DNA of 64,000 nucleotides from Amphimedon queenslandica (lineage: Eukaryota; Porifera; Demospongiae; Haplosclerida; Niphatidae): assembly GCF_000090795.2 (NCBI RefSeq), contig NW_003546282.1, forward strand, positions 308,686-372,685, written 5' to 3'. Within the stretch, counting starts at the first letter, position 1, and each line of letters begins with the position of its first letter. Below are positions 24,011 to 36,500 of this stretch, piece after piece. A program made the position numbers and the translations under genes. The notes below the pieces were generated by a model. It was not told where the DNA came from, made no database searches, and saw only the letters and a list, made by a program, of their open reading frames with translations.

Positions 24011-27000
24011 GATTTACATTATGTGTCTTACCGTATTTAGTTCCAGCTCCCAGAGTGATGCTATTTTTTTAAGTGAATATCCATCAAAATAATCTTTAAG
24101 GTATGAGAGCTGAAGGAACTCAAGCCACTCCTCCACACTATCAGCTTTAATTAAACGAGGGGGCGGGGCCAGTATTGACACTTTGATCATTATTGTACTA
24201 TAAAAAGATACTAAATTTCCTTGTGACGGTAACGTAGGTACTTACCCCTGGTCGTTCTCATAAATTCCCATCTGCTTTATATCCTCTACATCAAGGAGAC
24301 CGCCTCCCTAATAAACAAAATGAAACTACAGCTGCTATCACTGAAGAAATGTCTTACCATAAACTTGACGTCATCGTACCCACTAGCCTCAAAAGTGTTA
24401 GTGTATCCTTGTAATCCTAACATGCTCAACCACAGGAACACGTTAGTTTTCTCTTCTGAAGCAACTAAGAATAAATCAATTGACATACATGTAACATCAA
24501 GTTTGAGCTGATTCTAAAGCCATTAAAAAAATGGCTCCATAAATACCCCCAATTTTTATTACATTTTCTGATACAAATTGATGTCCTTATGCTGTGTAGA
24601 AAGTTTGAGCTGATTCCGACTTCAATTTTTCAAGTTACGGCCATTTTTTTAAAATGGCAAAATCTGAAAAATACCCAAGGCTATAGTCCATGGTTTTTTC
24701 CAAAAATGGTTCCGAAATCACTTCAAATTTTTATTACATTTTCTGATACAAATTGATGTCCTTATGCTACGTAGAAAGTTTGAGCTGATTCCAACTTCAA
24801 TTTTTCAAGTTACGGCCATTTTTTAAAAATGGCAAAAATCTGAAAAATACCCAAGGCTATAGTCCATGGTTTTTTCTAAAAAATGGTTCCAAAATCACTT
24901 CAAATTTTTATTACATTTTCTAATACAAATTGATGTCCTTATGCTGCGTAGAAAGTTTGAGCTGATTCCAACTTCAATTTTTCAAGATACGGCCATTTTT
25001 TAAAAATGGCAAAATTTTGAAAAGTACCCAAGGCTATAGCCCATGGTTTTTTCCAAAAAGTGGCTCCAAAATCACCCCAAATTTTTATTACATTTTCTGA
25101 TACATATTGATGTCCTTATGCTGTGTAGAAAGTTTGAGCTGATTCCGACTTCAATTTTTCAAGTTACGGCCATTTTTTTTTAAATGGCAAAAATCTGAAA
25201 AATATCCAAGGCTATAGTCCATGGTTTTTTCCAAAAAATGGTTCCGAAATCACTTCAAATTTTTATTCCATTTTCTGATACATATTGATGTCCTTATGCT
25301 GCGTAAAAAGTTTGAGCTGATTCCCACTTCAATTTTTCAAGTTACGGCCATTTTTTAAAAATGGCAAAAATCTGAAAAATACCCAAGGCTATAGTCCATG
25401 GTTTTTTCCAAAAAATGGTTCCGAAATCACTTCAAATTTTTATTACATTTTTTTATACAAATTGATGTCCTTATGCTGCGTAGAAAGTTTGAGCTGATTC
25501 CCACTTCAATTTTTCAAGTTACGGCCATTTTTTAAAAATGGCAAAAATCTGAAAAATACCCAAGGCTATAGCCCATGGTTTTTTCCAAAAAATGGCTCCG
25601 AAATTACCCCAAATTTTTATTACATTTTCTGATATACATTGATGTCCTTATGCTACATAGCAAGTTTGAGCTGATTCTGACAAATAATTATTTTCAAGTT
25701 ATGCGTATTTTTAAAACGGATCAAATATCGAAAATTACTCCAATTTTCACTACACATACATATTGGGGATATTGCCATGTGATATTGCTATGAACACGTA
25801 AATGCAGCTAATTAAAAAAACATTAATATTATCATTATTACTTTGATGACTGTGGGCGGGGTTTGAACTGGGTGTGGTTTCAACAGGTACTTCACTAATT
25901 CCAGTGGCCATATCCTTCAATACATCATCAATCTGAGGGAGGAGCATATCATAAATATTCATCATCATCAATATTGTGAATTACTTGATTCCATTCTTGT
26001 TTAACTCGTCTGTCATCCCAAACTGATTTCAATCTACTCCTACCAGGTGGCAAGTCATCAAAACTATCAAATAAATCGTCAGATAATCCTTCGACCACCG
26101 ACCCACTCTCCACTAGACCAGCAAACGGATTATTATCACTAGGTATTATCCACAGACCAGGTGAAGTCAGTCTCTCTTCTCTCCTCTCCACTACTGTATC
26201 CCGAAAAGAAATATCCTCATACTGACCCCTCCCTCCTCCTCCCCCTCCTCCTCCTCCTCCCCCTCCTCCTCCTCCTCCTCCTCCTCCTCTCTGAAACAAT
26301 ACTTTTGAGTAGTTTGGATTCATTAAGGATACCATGACATCCTCATCTCCCTCCTTTATTTCAAATTTACCACCGCAAACAGTTGCCATCGCAACATCGT
26401 CGCAATTTTCAACAGGTGTAGGAGAAGGGAGTGGCATTGGCGGACGTCGGCTCATCGTGTCATTGTTATAATCGCCAGGGAGGGATGGAATGGTTATTGG
26501 AGAGGTTGTACCTTCGTTGCCGTGAGTAGGCGGGACTTGTTTAAATGTGACGTTCTCATACGAAACTTGAAAAGACTTTGAGCGTTTATGAGGAAGAAGA
26601 GGTGGCTCACCAGCTCCGTCTGCCGGAGGACGGAGGAGAGACCCGTCAGATGTTGAACGAGGTTTCTCAAGTTCAGCAACTGATGAGAAAGACCTCAACT
26701 TAACATTCTCATACTGAGGGGTAGCCCCTTCTTTACGATCCATCACTGATGGGCGGGGAGGGGCGTGGGCAGGAGGAGGAGGTATGTCTGCTCTCTCTCT
26801 AGCTCCGCCTTCTCCTTCCTCAAAGTTCCCAACCTCCAACAAATAATAAGACCCAATGTAATCCTTTCCGTTGGAATCCTTAGGAGGCGGAGAGACTGTC
26901 AGTTTACGGACATCAGCTGTCGAAGTTGATGGAGCTGATACTGGAGCCAGTTGAGAGTAGTCTCCTTTATCATTCGAGAGAATAAACCGCTTCTCTTTGT

Positions 27001-28112
27001 CCGTTAGACGAGACTTTCTCTTTTTCTCATCGCTGGTCGATAAAAGACTAGCACTTCGTCCCTTTGCACCTGGGACACTTAATCTTGACGACTAAAGTGA
27101 TAATGATAATAATTAATATTCATTAAAGGTGGGTGTGGTTACATCATTATTATCGTTGGCTTGTGGTTGCTCCACATCATTAACCAGTGGGTGTTGAAGT
27201 ACATGTAGCGAGCCTATAGTGTTACTATGGTAACAGGAAAAACAAAACAATCAGCATGTACCGTCTTCAGATTCCATAATGTCTTTTGGATACACACGGT
27301 TCAGTTTACCATCAATATCTATAGAGGAGCACATACAGTATAAAGTAACTGATAATAAAATAAATGTAAGTAGGCGTGTACCCTACCTTGATAGAGACGG
27401 GTTTCTTTAAGAGGGAAAGCACCAGTTACTCCTCGGACCCTCCCAATGTACACCTTAGCACTGACACGCCCACAAACGACAATTGCCTCATCTAAAAATA
27501 ACAAAATGACTTTTAAAGAACTTTAAAAATTCACAAAAAATCTAATTTTGATCGGAATCAGCTCTAACTTTCTACACAACATTAAAAATTCACAAAAAAT
27601 CTAATTTTGATCGAAATCAGCTCTAACTTTCTACACAACATAAGTATCAGGAAATAAACTCTCCTAAGCAGAGGGTATTTTCACACAGTAGTTATTAATA
27701 GTTATTAGGTACCTTTATGATACACTAGTTGTGTTAGTTCAGTTGCTGCACTGACAGTCTGAGAAGGTTTTGAGTCTTTCCTTGGTATCGCCAGCAGTTT
27801 GTGTCTCATGGGTTTCATGTATCGACCAGTGGGTGTGGCTTCTCCTGACTGATACTTCTGAATAAGCTCCTTGATAGAATCATATTTCTTATTATTAAAA
27901 TCAGTCAAGAGCTGCATCACTGTACGACCATCCTCATTCTTAATATTAATGTCTATACCTAATGGGTGGAGTCAGTAGGTAGAGTTAATAGGTGTGGCTT
28001 ATAAACCTTTGTCAAGTAGCAGTTTAACAGTATTCTCTTTTCCACAAAGTGCAGCTTCATGTAATGCAGAGCCACTTTTGCACTAAAAAATAAGGACACA
28101 ATAATAATAATA

Positions 28113-28166
<54 letters not shown>

Positions 28167-28564
28167 TGTATTTACAGGAATACCGGCATTGATTAGTGAG
28201 AGTACTACGACAGAGTGTCCGTTACGTGCCGCTAAATGAAGCGCTGACATTTCTGGACGTGAGAGTCTCAAGGTCTCAGGACAGTGAGATATAAGAATGT
28301 GTACCTATTAGTTAATTAATTAATATAAACCACACCCAGGTGCAAGCAACACCTGCACATACAATCAATAAAAATACCAAAACACGGAATTAGTGACATT
28401 CCACGTCATTAACAATAACAATAAAAATAAATTTGATATCATAATGTTGAAACCATCCTTCATCATACAAGTACATGTAAAAATAATTACATTATTTGTT
28501 ATTATTTATAAATTTTTGGTAAAGCAAATGTATGAAATAGATCAACAAAGAATACAAGACAAAA

Positions 28565-28613
<49 letters not shown>

Positions 28614-29310
28614 GAGGGAGGGAGACTCACAGTATCAATGTGTCCAAACTGAGCCGCTAGATCTAATGGAGTCTCTCCTCTAATGTTCTTCATCATTGGA
28701 TTAGCGTGTCTCTAAATTAAAGATAATAATAATTATTATAATAATCATCGAAACAATACTGACAGTTATTGTAATGCAATACATAGCTTTGATAATAGTA
28801 CACATCTTTCACCCTCTCTCTCTCTCTCTCTCTCTCTCACTTCTAATAGGAACTCCACTACTCCACAGTAGCCATATTGAGCTGCTAAATGAAGAGCAGT
28901 GTCTTCAGAGTTGCTCTGCTGGTCAACGTTAGCCCTGGAAGGACCTTGTGTCGTTAGCAACTTGACAATCTCAATGTCTCCTTTCCAAGATGCCAAATGT
29001 AACGGAAAACTACCTATAAGGAGATAGTTGTTAGGAGGTGTGGCTAGCAACAGAGGGCACGCCTACCTGATGAATCAGGAATGGTTGTTGAAGCTCCGTT
29101 CCTAATAAGGAATGAGACAGTCTCTCTTTGACTGTTGAGAGTTGCATGATGCAGTAATGTGTAACCTAGCTCATCTTGTATGTTTGGATGTAGGTTCTTC
29201 TTTATACTGAAGGAGAGAGAGAGAGGGAAGGAGGAAGGGAGAGAGAGGGAGAGGGGAAGAGAGGGAGGGAAGGAGGAAGGGAGGGAGAGAAAGAGAGGGA
29301 AGGAGGGAGG

Positions 29311-29341
<31 letters not shown>

Positions 29342-29965
29342 AGAGGGAGGGAGGGAGAGAGGAAGGGGGAGAGAGAAATGGAGAGAGACTGTTATTCTTA
29401 TGACTAACTTGCACTAACATGCATTAAACAAAAACAAAATAAGACTTTATTTATTATCATAAAAATAACAATAACACCAGTACACCATGCACTAATGCAC
29501 ACGCATACATGACCAGATGTACATGTACATTAATTTAAAGACACATACAAAAACAACAAGACAGTATGATGTCAATGGAGCCAGCCACAAGAGAATTAGA
29601 TATTTCGTAATCATCAGGAATGTTAATTGAGTCTTAAACTATGGAAAGCAATGAGCCATGGACATACAATATTACATTATCTTGAGACACACTGGACTAC
29701 AGTACATGTACACTGATGGATTACATTCATAATGTACTGTATATACAGACCATACTTACCACAATACCTCACTATATATAAATATCACTGCCCACTACTA
29801 CACCTGTAGCTCGCATGCTACTCCAATGGTTTTAAATTGTAATTACAGTTTATTATGTTATACTTACTTTCCAATAACTGAGGAACGTTTAGTGTGACTG
29901 AGGAGTCTTTCCAAAGTTCTCATGTCACCAGTTTTTGCTGCCTTTATCAGTTCTCCTTTACCCAT
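22105..29965 (-). CDS. ANKS1: ANKS1/Odin-like adaptor (ANK repeats, SH3-like segment, two SAM, PTB)
   Basis: Cytoplasmic scaffold of receptor tyrosine kinase (Eph/EGFR) signalling. Exons from the start: 29965-29868, 29206-29067, 29013-28841, 28711-28631, 28304-28164, 28082-28007, 27958-27713, 27491-27387, 27318-27262, 27213-27143, 27091-25985, 25932-25842, 24464-24358, 24307-24246, 24197-24032, 23912-23436, 23385-23314, 23014-22928, 22874-22737, 22600-22511, 22459-22366, 22202-22105; 1258 residues. Ankyrin repeats fill residues ~1-275 (N-terminus [14 protein letters not shown] matches ANKS1). An SH3-like stretch ([16 protein letters not shown]) follows at ~335, then a Ser/Pro linker with a ~20-glycine run, YENV motifs and NPF. 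SAM1 is at ~800-865, SAM2 at ~870-930, PTB at ~1085-1200 ([25 protein letters not shown]). The last exon is the least certain. Confidence 0.9.
23918..24009. repeat. (TAA)n microsatellite in ANKS1 intron
   Basis: About 30 units of TAA with one CAA interruption. Similar (TAA)n or (TTA)n tracts sit in introns at about 11735-11770, 28100-28162, 47516-47571, 54262-54290 and 56817-56862, and each yields only spurious poly-Ile or poly-Asn frames. Confidence 0.95.
24496..25745 (+). repeat. Satellite array 1: ~177-bp monomer, about seven copies, in ANKS1 intron
   Basis: Head-to-tail monomers containing GAGCTGATTCCGACTTCAA, TTTTTCAAGTTACGGCC, CCCAAGGCTATAG-CCATGG and TTATTACATTTTCTGATAC. The TTACGG landmark recurs at 24635, 24810, 24987, 25164, 25342 and 25519, steps of 175-178 bp. 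Copies differ by a few percent. It occupies almost the whole 1.4-kb intron between exon 25842-25932 and exon 24358-24464. Two more arrays of the same monomer occur in this window. Confidence 0.95.
28569..28622. repeat. (GA)n tract in ANKS1 intron
   Basis: About 25 GA units next to the acceptor-to-donor interval of the ankyrin exons. A (CT)n run at 28813-28838 and a longer impure GA/GGA tract at 29209-29390 lie in the neighbouring introns; together they make long polypurine stretches on the plus strand. Confidence 0.9.
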
Positions 29966-30563
29966 CTCTGTCTCTCTCTTCCCCGGCCAGAATCGGTCCT
30001 ACTTAATACTAGCCTCTCTTTACGGCCTACAAGAATAATTTAAACTATTTAAGTACAGATTCATTTGCTACCTTTTATGTTCCTTTCTTCATGCACACAG
30101 AATTTGCTGCAAGCTAAGCCACGCCTACTGACCCATCCCAAGGAAATTAGATCACGTGATCATTGTTTTACTAATAATATTCATGAGTTATGAACGTGAC
30201 CTGGTAGATTATAATGATATTCATTTGTTTATGGTTAGCAGCAATAATAATTAATAATAATTATTATTACTATTAATAAAAGTTATGGACTTCTTTGTAG
30301 AATCCATACTATGATACTAAGCAATACAAGCAGAAGCTACAGAAAATATAAGAGAAGAGAGAGGAGTCAGTGTTTTTAAGAGAGAGAGTTTAGATGAGCT
30401 CCCGTGAGAGCCTGGGCTGAGACCTCCATTGGTGACATCCCACCTGCTAATTACCTCCAGGAGCTGACGAGCCCCTCCCTGCGAGTTGATGTGCAGAGGA
30501 AAAAATAAAAGTTGATACTCCAACACAAAGCAGCATAGTAATAGTAAGTAGGAGGAGGAAGAG
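29966..30563. promoter_or_regulatory. Divergent promoter region ANKS1 / RasGEF
   Basis: 598 bp between two divergent ATGs. No ORF of interest. A reading frame on the minus strand at 30317-30742 is antisense to the first RasGEF exon and is not supported. No clear TATA element was seen for either gene. Confidence 0.5.
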
Positions 30564-33500
30564 ATGAAGAAAATAATTCGACTAGCAAGCAGAGGAGAGT
30601 CTGATAGACCATCTCTCAAGACGCAAAAGAAATGGGAGAAAGTGCTGAGGAAGGAAGGATTCACTCTTCTGTACTTAGGACATGCTGTTCTCTCTGACGC
30701 CAGAGCCTCCTCTGAAGTAACGCTAGCTATAATGGCAGTCAAGCAGTCTCCTACGGACCAAAAGAGAGTCCAGATATACTGCCAGGGACCTCAGCTTTAT
30801 GTGAAGGAGAGGATGGGAGAAGAAGGAGAGCAGGAGCTACTCACTTCTCCTCTTACAAACATTTCACAATGTCTGCAGCACACTGCTCAAGGCTTCAATG
30901 ACTGCTTTGGACTGGTCTTCAGCTCAGGCCCGTGGATAAAACAATGTCACATCTTTCAAGCTAAAAGCAACAAAGAGGTATATAACAATAATAATAATAA
31001 CAATAATAATAATATAATAATAACAATAATGACAACAAAACTTTAATGAGCGGCTACTACAAACACAGAATGAGATAATTGACCACCAAGCATTAGTTAC
31101 TACAGTCTCAATCATTATTGGTTACCTTCTAATGTATTAGGGGGTGGCACACCAATCGCTGCCAATATTTGCACGGCAGAAAGTGACACAGCCAATAAAC
31201 AAATTGAAGCAATGCAAAATTAATGTCACAACAATAATGATAATTTATTATACACATAATTATGAGGAAATGCTTTGTTCATGTAATTTGATAACACACA
31301 AAAGTGATTCAAAGCAAGTCTTGTTTGTTTTCATTCCTTGCCTTTAGTATTAATTTAAGGGTGTGTGTGTGTGTGCGTTGATTTGTGTTGTGTTGATGTC
31401 AATTGATGGTTGAATGAGTTGATGTGTCTAATAATAAATCATAATACTCACACGCTCTCAGCAATTACATACCAGCATACCCAAACACACACACCCAAAC
31501 ACACACACATGCGCTACAGGCAATCCAATGTAACTAATCCTGTTGATAATAATTAATAATCTCAGTGGATTAATCCTTCCAATACACACTGAAGCAGTCA
31601 TGTACTCTCAGCAGTGTCTATTACCAGTCAACAAACACATTGATCATTGGGTCTTTATTATACCATCAACACAACTCCATTACAACTCTATGTTGTACCC
31701 TTTAGGCTTCAGATGTGGTCCTATCAATACACAGAAGTGTCAAGGCGGTCATCAAATCTTATCGGAGGAAGTCTGAGATACCACTACCAGTTCTATTATT
31801 AGAATCACAAGAGATGACGTCACAGGAGCCTAACAATAGAATAAACCAGAGAAGAAAATCGGACAGTGGCTTGAGGACAATTAATTCGGAGCCTGCGCCA
31901 ATTATATCCGTAAGAATAACAAGTTCTTAAAACTCGTTTTACTATTATTGATCTATAGATAAGCAAGGAACCATCTCCTGTAATTTCATTGGCTGTCGCT
32001 CTGCCGTCAAAGCCATCTCCATGGAAACGGAAGAAAGGAGCGGGAGAGATGAGCAGGACTGAGAAGATAGAGGTGGTGTCAGAGGCTAGGAAACGAGTCA
32101 AGGAAAGCAACGAATTGTTGAGACAAACTTGCAAGTAAATGAATTGAAAATATTAGCTTTGTGTAGTGAAGTTTATAATTTTATCTCAATCACTAGTAAC
32201 CCTCATCCACAGTCTCCGTTTGAGAGAGCACTTCATGCCATTAACTTCTCCAGTGACCAGCTACTGTCCTATCTACTGGATCAACACATGCTTTCGGTTG
32301 ATGCTTGTGATCACGATGGCAACAATCCACTCCATTACGCTGTGGCTATGCAGAATGAAAGGGCATTAAAGATACTACATGAAAGGTACCAACAACCAGT
32401 ACAAACTGTTTGATTGCATCGACACTGTATTGCTACAGTCCCACTGTCTGTTACTCTGTACCTCAGCTTGTCGGAGGACAGAAATAATTTTCTTTTTATC
32501 ATTTAGAATGTCTTCCCTTGAGCATCGTAACAATAGCAAGCTCCACCCACTCCACAGAGCTGTTAGCGACGGTAACAAACACATCATCACTAGCTTATTG
32601 GAAAGAGGAGCCAATCCAAATGCACAGGATGACGAAAAGTAAACAAACATTGAACTAATCCTCACCTCAGTCCCCCCTCATTGTACATAGGAATACTCCA
32701 CTGCATTACAGTGCTAGCACTAGGGAGCAGCACGAGGTTTGCTGGATATTGCTCCAGTATGGGGCCATGATATCAAAGCAGAATAAAATAGGAATAAGAC
32801 CAATAGACATGCTACCAGTAAGGAGTCCATTCATCATATTTTTATTTTATTTTATTTTATTTTTAAGGACCTCAAAGAGATGCAGAATCGGCTCATAGTT
32901 TCAATGTGTAAGTCGTTTTGTGATCCAAAGGAGAAGCTAGTTGCTCCAGCAAGCACATCCACTGCAGCCCCTCCCGGCCTTCTCTCTGATTCACATCACA
33001 AGTTTAATGAATTCCTTGAAAGAGCAAAAGAGCAAGCGAAATCTCTCAAGTCTAAAATCAGAGGAGGAGGAGGAGGAGGAGGAGGAACGTCGAAACACAA
33101 TAAATTTAAAAAGATAAGTCACAGCATTAGTAACCTCTCTGAGCTTTTAGAAGCCGAAGAAGATGAAATGATTAGACAGGACAGACTGCAAAAGTTAAAG
33201 TTTCCGTTAGCTTTACCAATAGACGTGTTGCAACTAGAAGCTGATAAAGAGGAGGTTGAAAAAGGACTCAATAAATTAATACACTTCAGTAAGAACTCTC
33301 GTAGTGCCTTGAAACGCTCCACGAGTGATCCTGAGCTGTCAAGCACTGCTGGAGACATGAGCAAAGAAGACAGCTCACCGCTGAGCCCGGACTTTGACTT
33401 CAAAAAATTATTGAAGCATTTTGAGCACCGGGAACTGCCCCCACCACGCCCCCTTTCGTCACCTTATTACCGTAGCAACCGGGAGAGAAGGGGTAAGGAC

Positions 33501-36500
33501 ACGATTGGTGATGCCACACTCAGCGCTGCTTTTAAAGACTTAGAAATGGAACTAGCAACCTCGGATCATAACAGACCAGACTCACCTGGGTTCTCTCATA
33601 TCAAAATATCACCGAAAGTATCACGAAGAGATTTGAAGAAGGATGAGGTGCAAACCACGCCCACAAAAGAGCCGAAAAGTAAAGACGAGGCAATGGCTGA
33701 ACTTGATGACATCATCGATCAGATCAAACTAGCAGCTGATGAGATTCAAGATATGAAACCTTTTGGGATAAAGCAACAGAACTATAAAGAAGAAAGGAAT
33801 AAAGCAGCAGAGCAAAGGCCATCGGTATTTCCAGTTCCAGCCATCAAGAAAGGAGGACCGAGGAGTCATTACGATCATATTATAACGAGCAGTATTGAAA
33901 CTAATGACTCATGCTCCTCCTCAGAAACAAGACGCAAGACAGTATCAGGCCTTTCACCACTTCACCTCCAAACAAAGAGAGGCCATCGTAGGATCGGAAG
34001 TACAGGATCCACACTATCAATGGGGTCCTCATCCTCTTCCTCCAACCCACACCCTCTCACTGAATCACTCCTCAATTTCCCCATGGACTCAGAGCCAGGG
34101 GAACCAGGAGCTAAGAGCCTTCACGTGCTTTGTCTTCTGTCTCAGAACCCAGAGTGCATCCAACCGCTCATATCACACATATGTCTATCGGACTTCAAGG
34201 ATAGACTAGTAGGAGCTGCTTCAGCTGAATCATCAAGTGATTCAACAGTGTCAAACATTGCCAACCTTGTGTATAATATATTTGAAGTAAGTGGGAGAGA
34301 GAGGGGGGGTAAGTGTGTTGATAAAGTTACAATGTGATAAGCTTTATTTTATGTAAACAAGCAAATGTTACTCAAAACATTTATATTCATTATTAATTGT
34401 TGTTGATTATTAATCCTCTGACCTTTAGATGGGCGGATCAGATGGAAGGAAGACTGCAGTTGAGTCTGGGATGATGGACATTGTACTGAAGCTACTGTCA
34501 ACCAGAGATCCAATACCTGTAAAGAAACACACTATGAATAATGTATGTACTTATCCGTAACTATTTCTTAGGGTACATGTCTTATGATATTAGACCATCT
34601 ACTAGTCAACGATGGTGATAATAATTATCTAAGAACCATAGCAAAGATCCCTTGTGCCCCCCTACTAGTGTTCCTAGAACATTCAGATCCGGAACTGGAC
34701 AGTGGGTTGGGCTCTCAAAGGGAGAGAGGTCCCTCCTCTTCCTCTACAACAACGTTTGATTATCACGCTCCTTCTTCCCACGGCTCTCATCATGCCCCTT
34801 CAAACCGGACCCCCTCGTCACACGGATCACACCTCACCCCCTCAACCCACCAAACCTCCTCTTCACCACACCCACAAGGTGACCACACCCCCTCTATGCA
34901 CCATGTCCCCTCATTACACCACACAAGCTCTCATTCCTCTTCATATCACCAAGGAGATGAGAGGCTGGCCTTGCACCATCAGTTACTAACAAACGTCAAG
35001 GATAGAGCCACGAGCTTCACGAGTGAATCAAGTAGTGCTAACAGCTTAGCTTCTCCCACGTTTCATGGTGATATGGTCACCAATCAAGAAGCTAAAAGAA
35101 TTGTACTCAAGTTGTTAGCAGTGACAAGTTCGCATACAAAAATGCAGCGAGCTCTGTCTGGCCTACGCTACATATCGCTCCTCTCTGATTATACTGCCGA
35201 CGTGTCTCTTGAAAACAGAACCAACAGTATCATAACACTAGCTAACATAGGACTAGACATCCAGAGTCATCCTTACTTACTCCAGGCTGGACTTGTGGAG
35301 AAACTACGTCCTATTTTAAGCAACGGTCCTAAGGCAAGGTATCATGCCATAAGAGCACTAGTGTATCTGGGGAAACTCCAACTGTTTGGCTGTAACCTTT
35401 TTACCAGCGGAAGGGGAAGGAGAAGTGGGGGAGAGGATGAGAATGATTACGTAATTAAAGCAATTGATGGACACCAGCACACCTACGTGAGGTAACCTAT
35501 ATTATACTGTGTGTGTACAGTACATTGACTTGTGACTTAAATTGCTATACTGATGTTAAAACTTTTTTCCAAGTACATGTACCCCGGTACATGTATTTAT
35601 TTTCCCTCAATAGGGGTCTAACTGTCGAAGCCTGTATTGAGCTATTGACATCAAATACTAAAGAGTTATGGGGCGGGATTGCTTTGAGGGACACAGCCTC
35701 GGGACTTCATCTCTCAAGAGAAAAAACCATCGACTTCTTCTTGACGACATATCGGTCATTCCTCCACCCACTTTTATTAATGAGACTACTGTTACACCGG
35801 TAAGAATCATTATAAAAATAATTTATTATTATTTTTATTTTTCCTCTAGCATTGATACTCCTAATCTTGAGCCAAACCCTTTTGATTGGTCGAAGGACAT
35901 CAGTGAAATAAAGCTCCAGCATCAATACAGCATACCCCCAGTGCACCAAGCAACTCTTAACGTTATCGGACAATGGATAGAATCATTTCAAGAAGACTTC
36001 AGATTAATACCTCAACTACAAGTGAGTGAGAATGTACAGAAATATGTTTAACATGTTAGGAATTTAATAAGAACAATAGGGCTGTAATTACATATACTGT
36101 ATACCTGTGTATTAAATTTTCTTTATTCGCAAATTGTATTTTTAGGATTATTTAGGTGAATTGATCCACAGGTTACGTAAGTTCAAAGGAGCCTACACTC
36201 CTCATGCTCACAGATTAAAGTCGTTGCTACAAGATCTCCACAAACCACCTGTTAAAAGGACAGCAGCTGAGAGTGATGGCAACAAATCCCTCACCACTTC
36301 TCTCTCGGCTAATGACGTCAAATATAGGGTACCTCATCACGAAAACCTTTATTTTCAAGTATGTTATAATTATTAAAATGTTTAAGTTATCTTTATTGCA
36401 ATTACTTATAACAGTGCAAGAAATTAATCAGTGAAGATCTTTTGCCAGTAACGCTAGATACAGCAATCCACCTGGCTGGTCTACAGCTGCACATTGAGGT

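Noticed and set aside
23883-24092. Poly-isoleucine ORFs here and at 5499-5762, 11688-11882, 28083-28271, 47365-47721
   Set aside because: Generated by (TAA)n, (TTA)n or (ATA)n microsatellites; parts of 47365-47721 are real MICAL exons but the Ile run itself is intron.
25575-25793. Three similar small ORFs beginning [10 protein letters not shown] (also 46384-46629 and 58104-58298) suggesting a dispersed gene family
   Set aside because: They are translations of the 177-bp satellite monomer; they lie in introns, share no start context and drift out of frame in neighbouring copies.
29180-29420. Arg/Glu-rich and Ser/Pro/Leu-rich ORFs on both strands
   Set aside because: Both come from a GA-rich microsatellite in an ANKS1 intron.
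30317-30742. Minus-strand 141-residue ORF
   Set aside because: Antisense of the first RasGEF exon, with no signal peptide, domain or homology.
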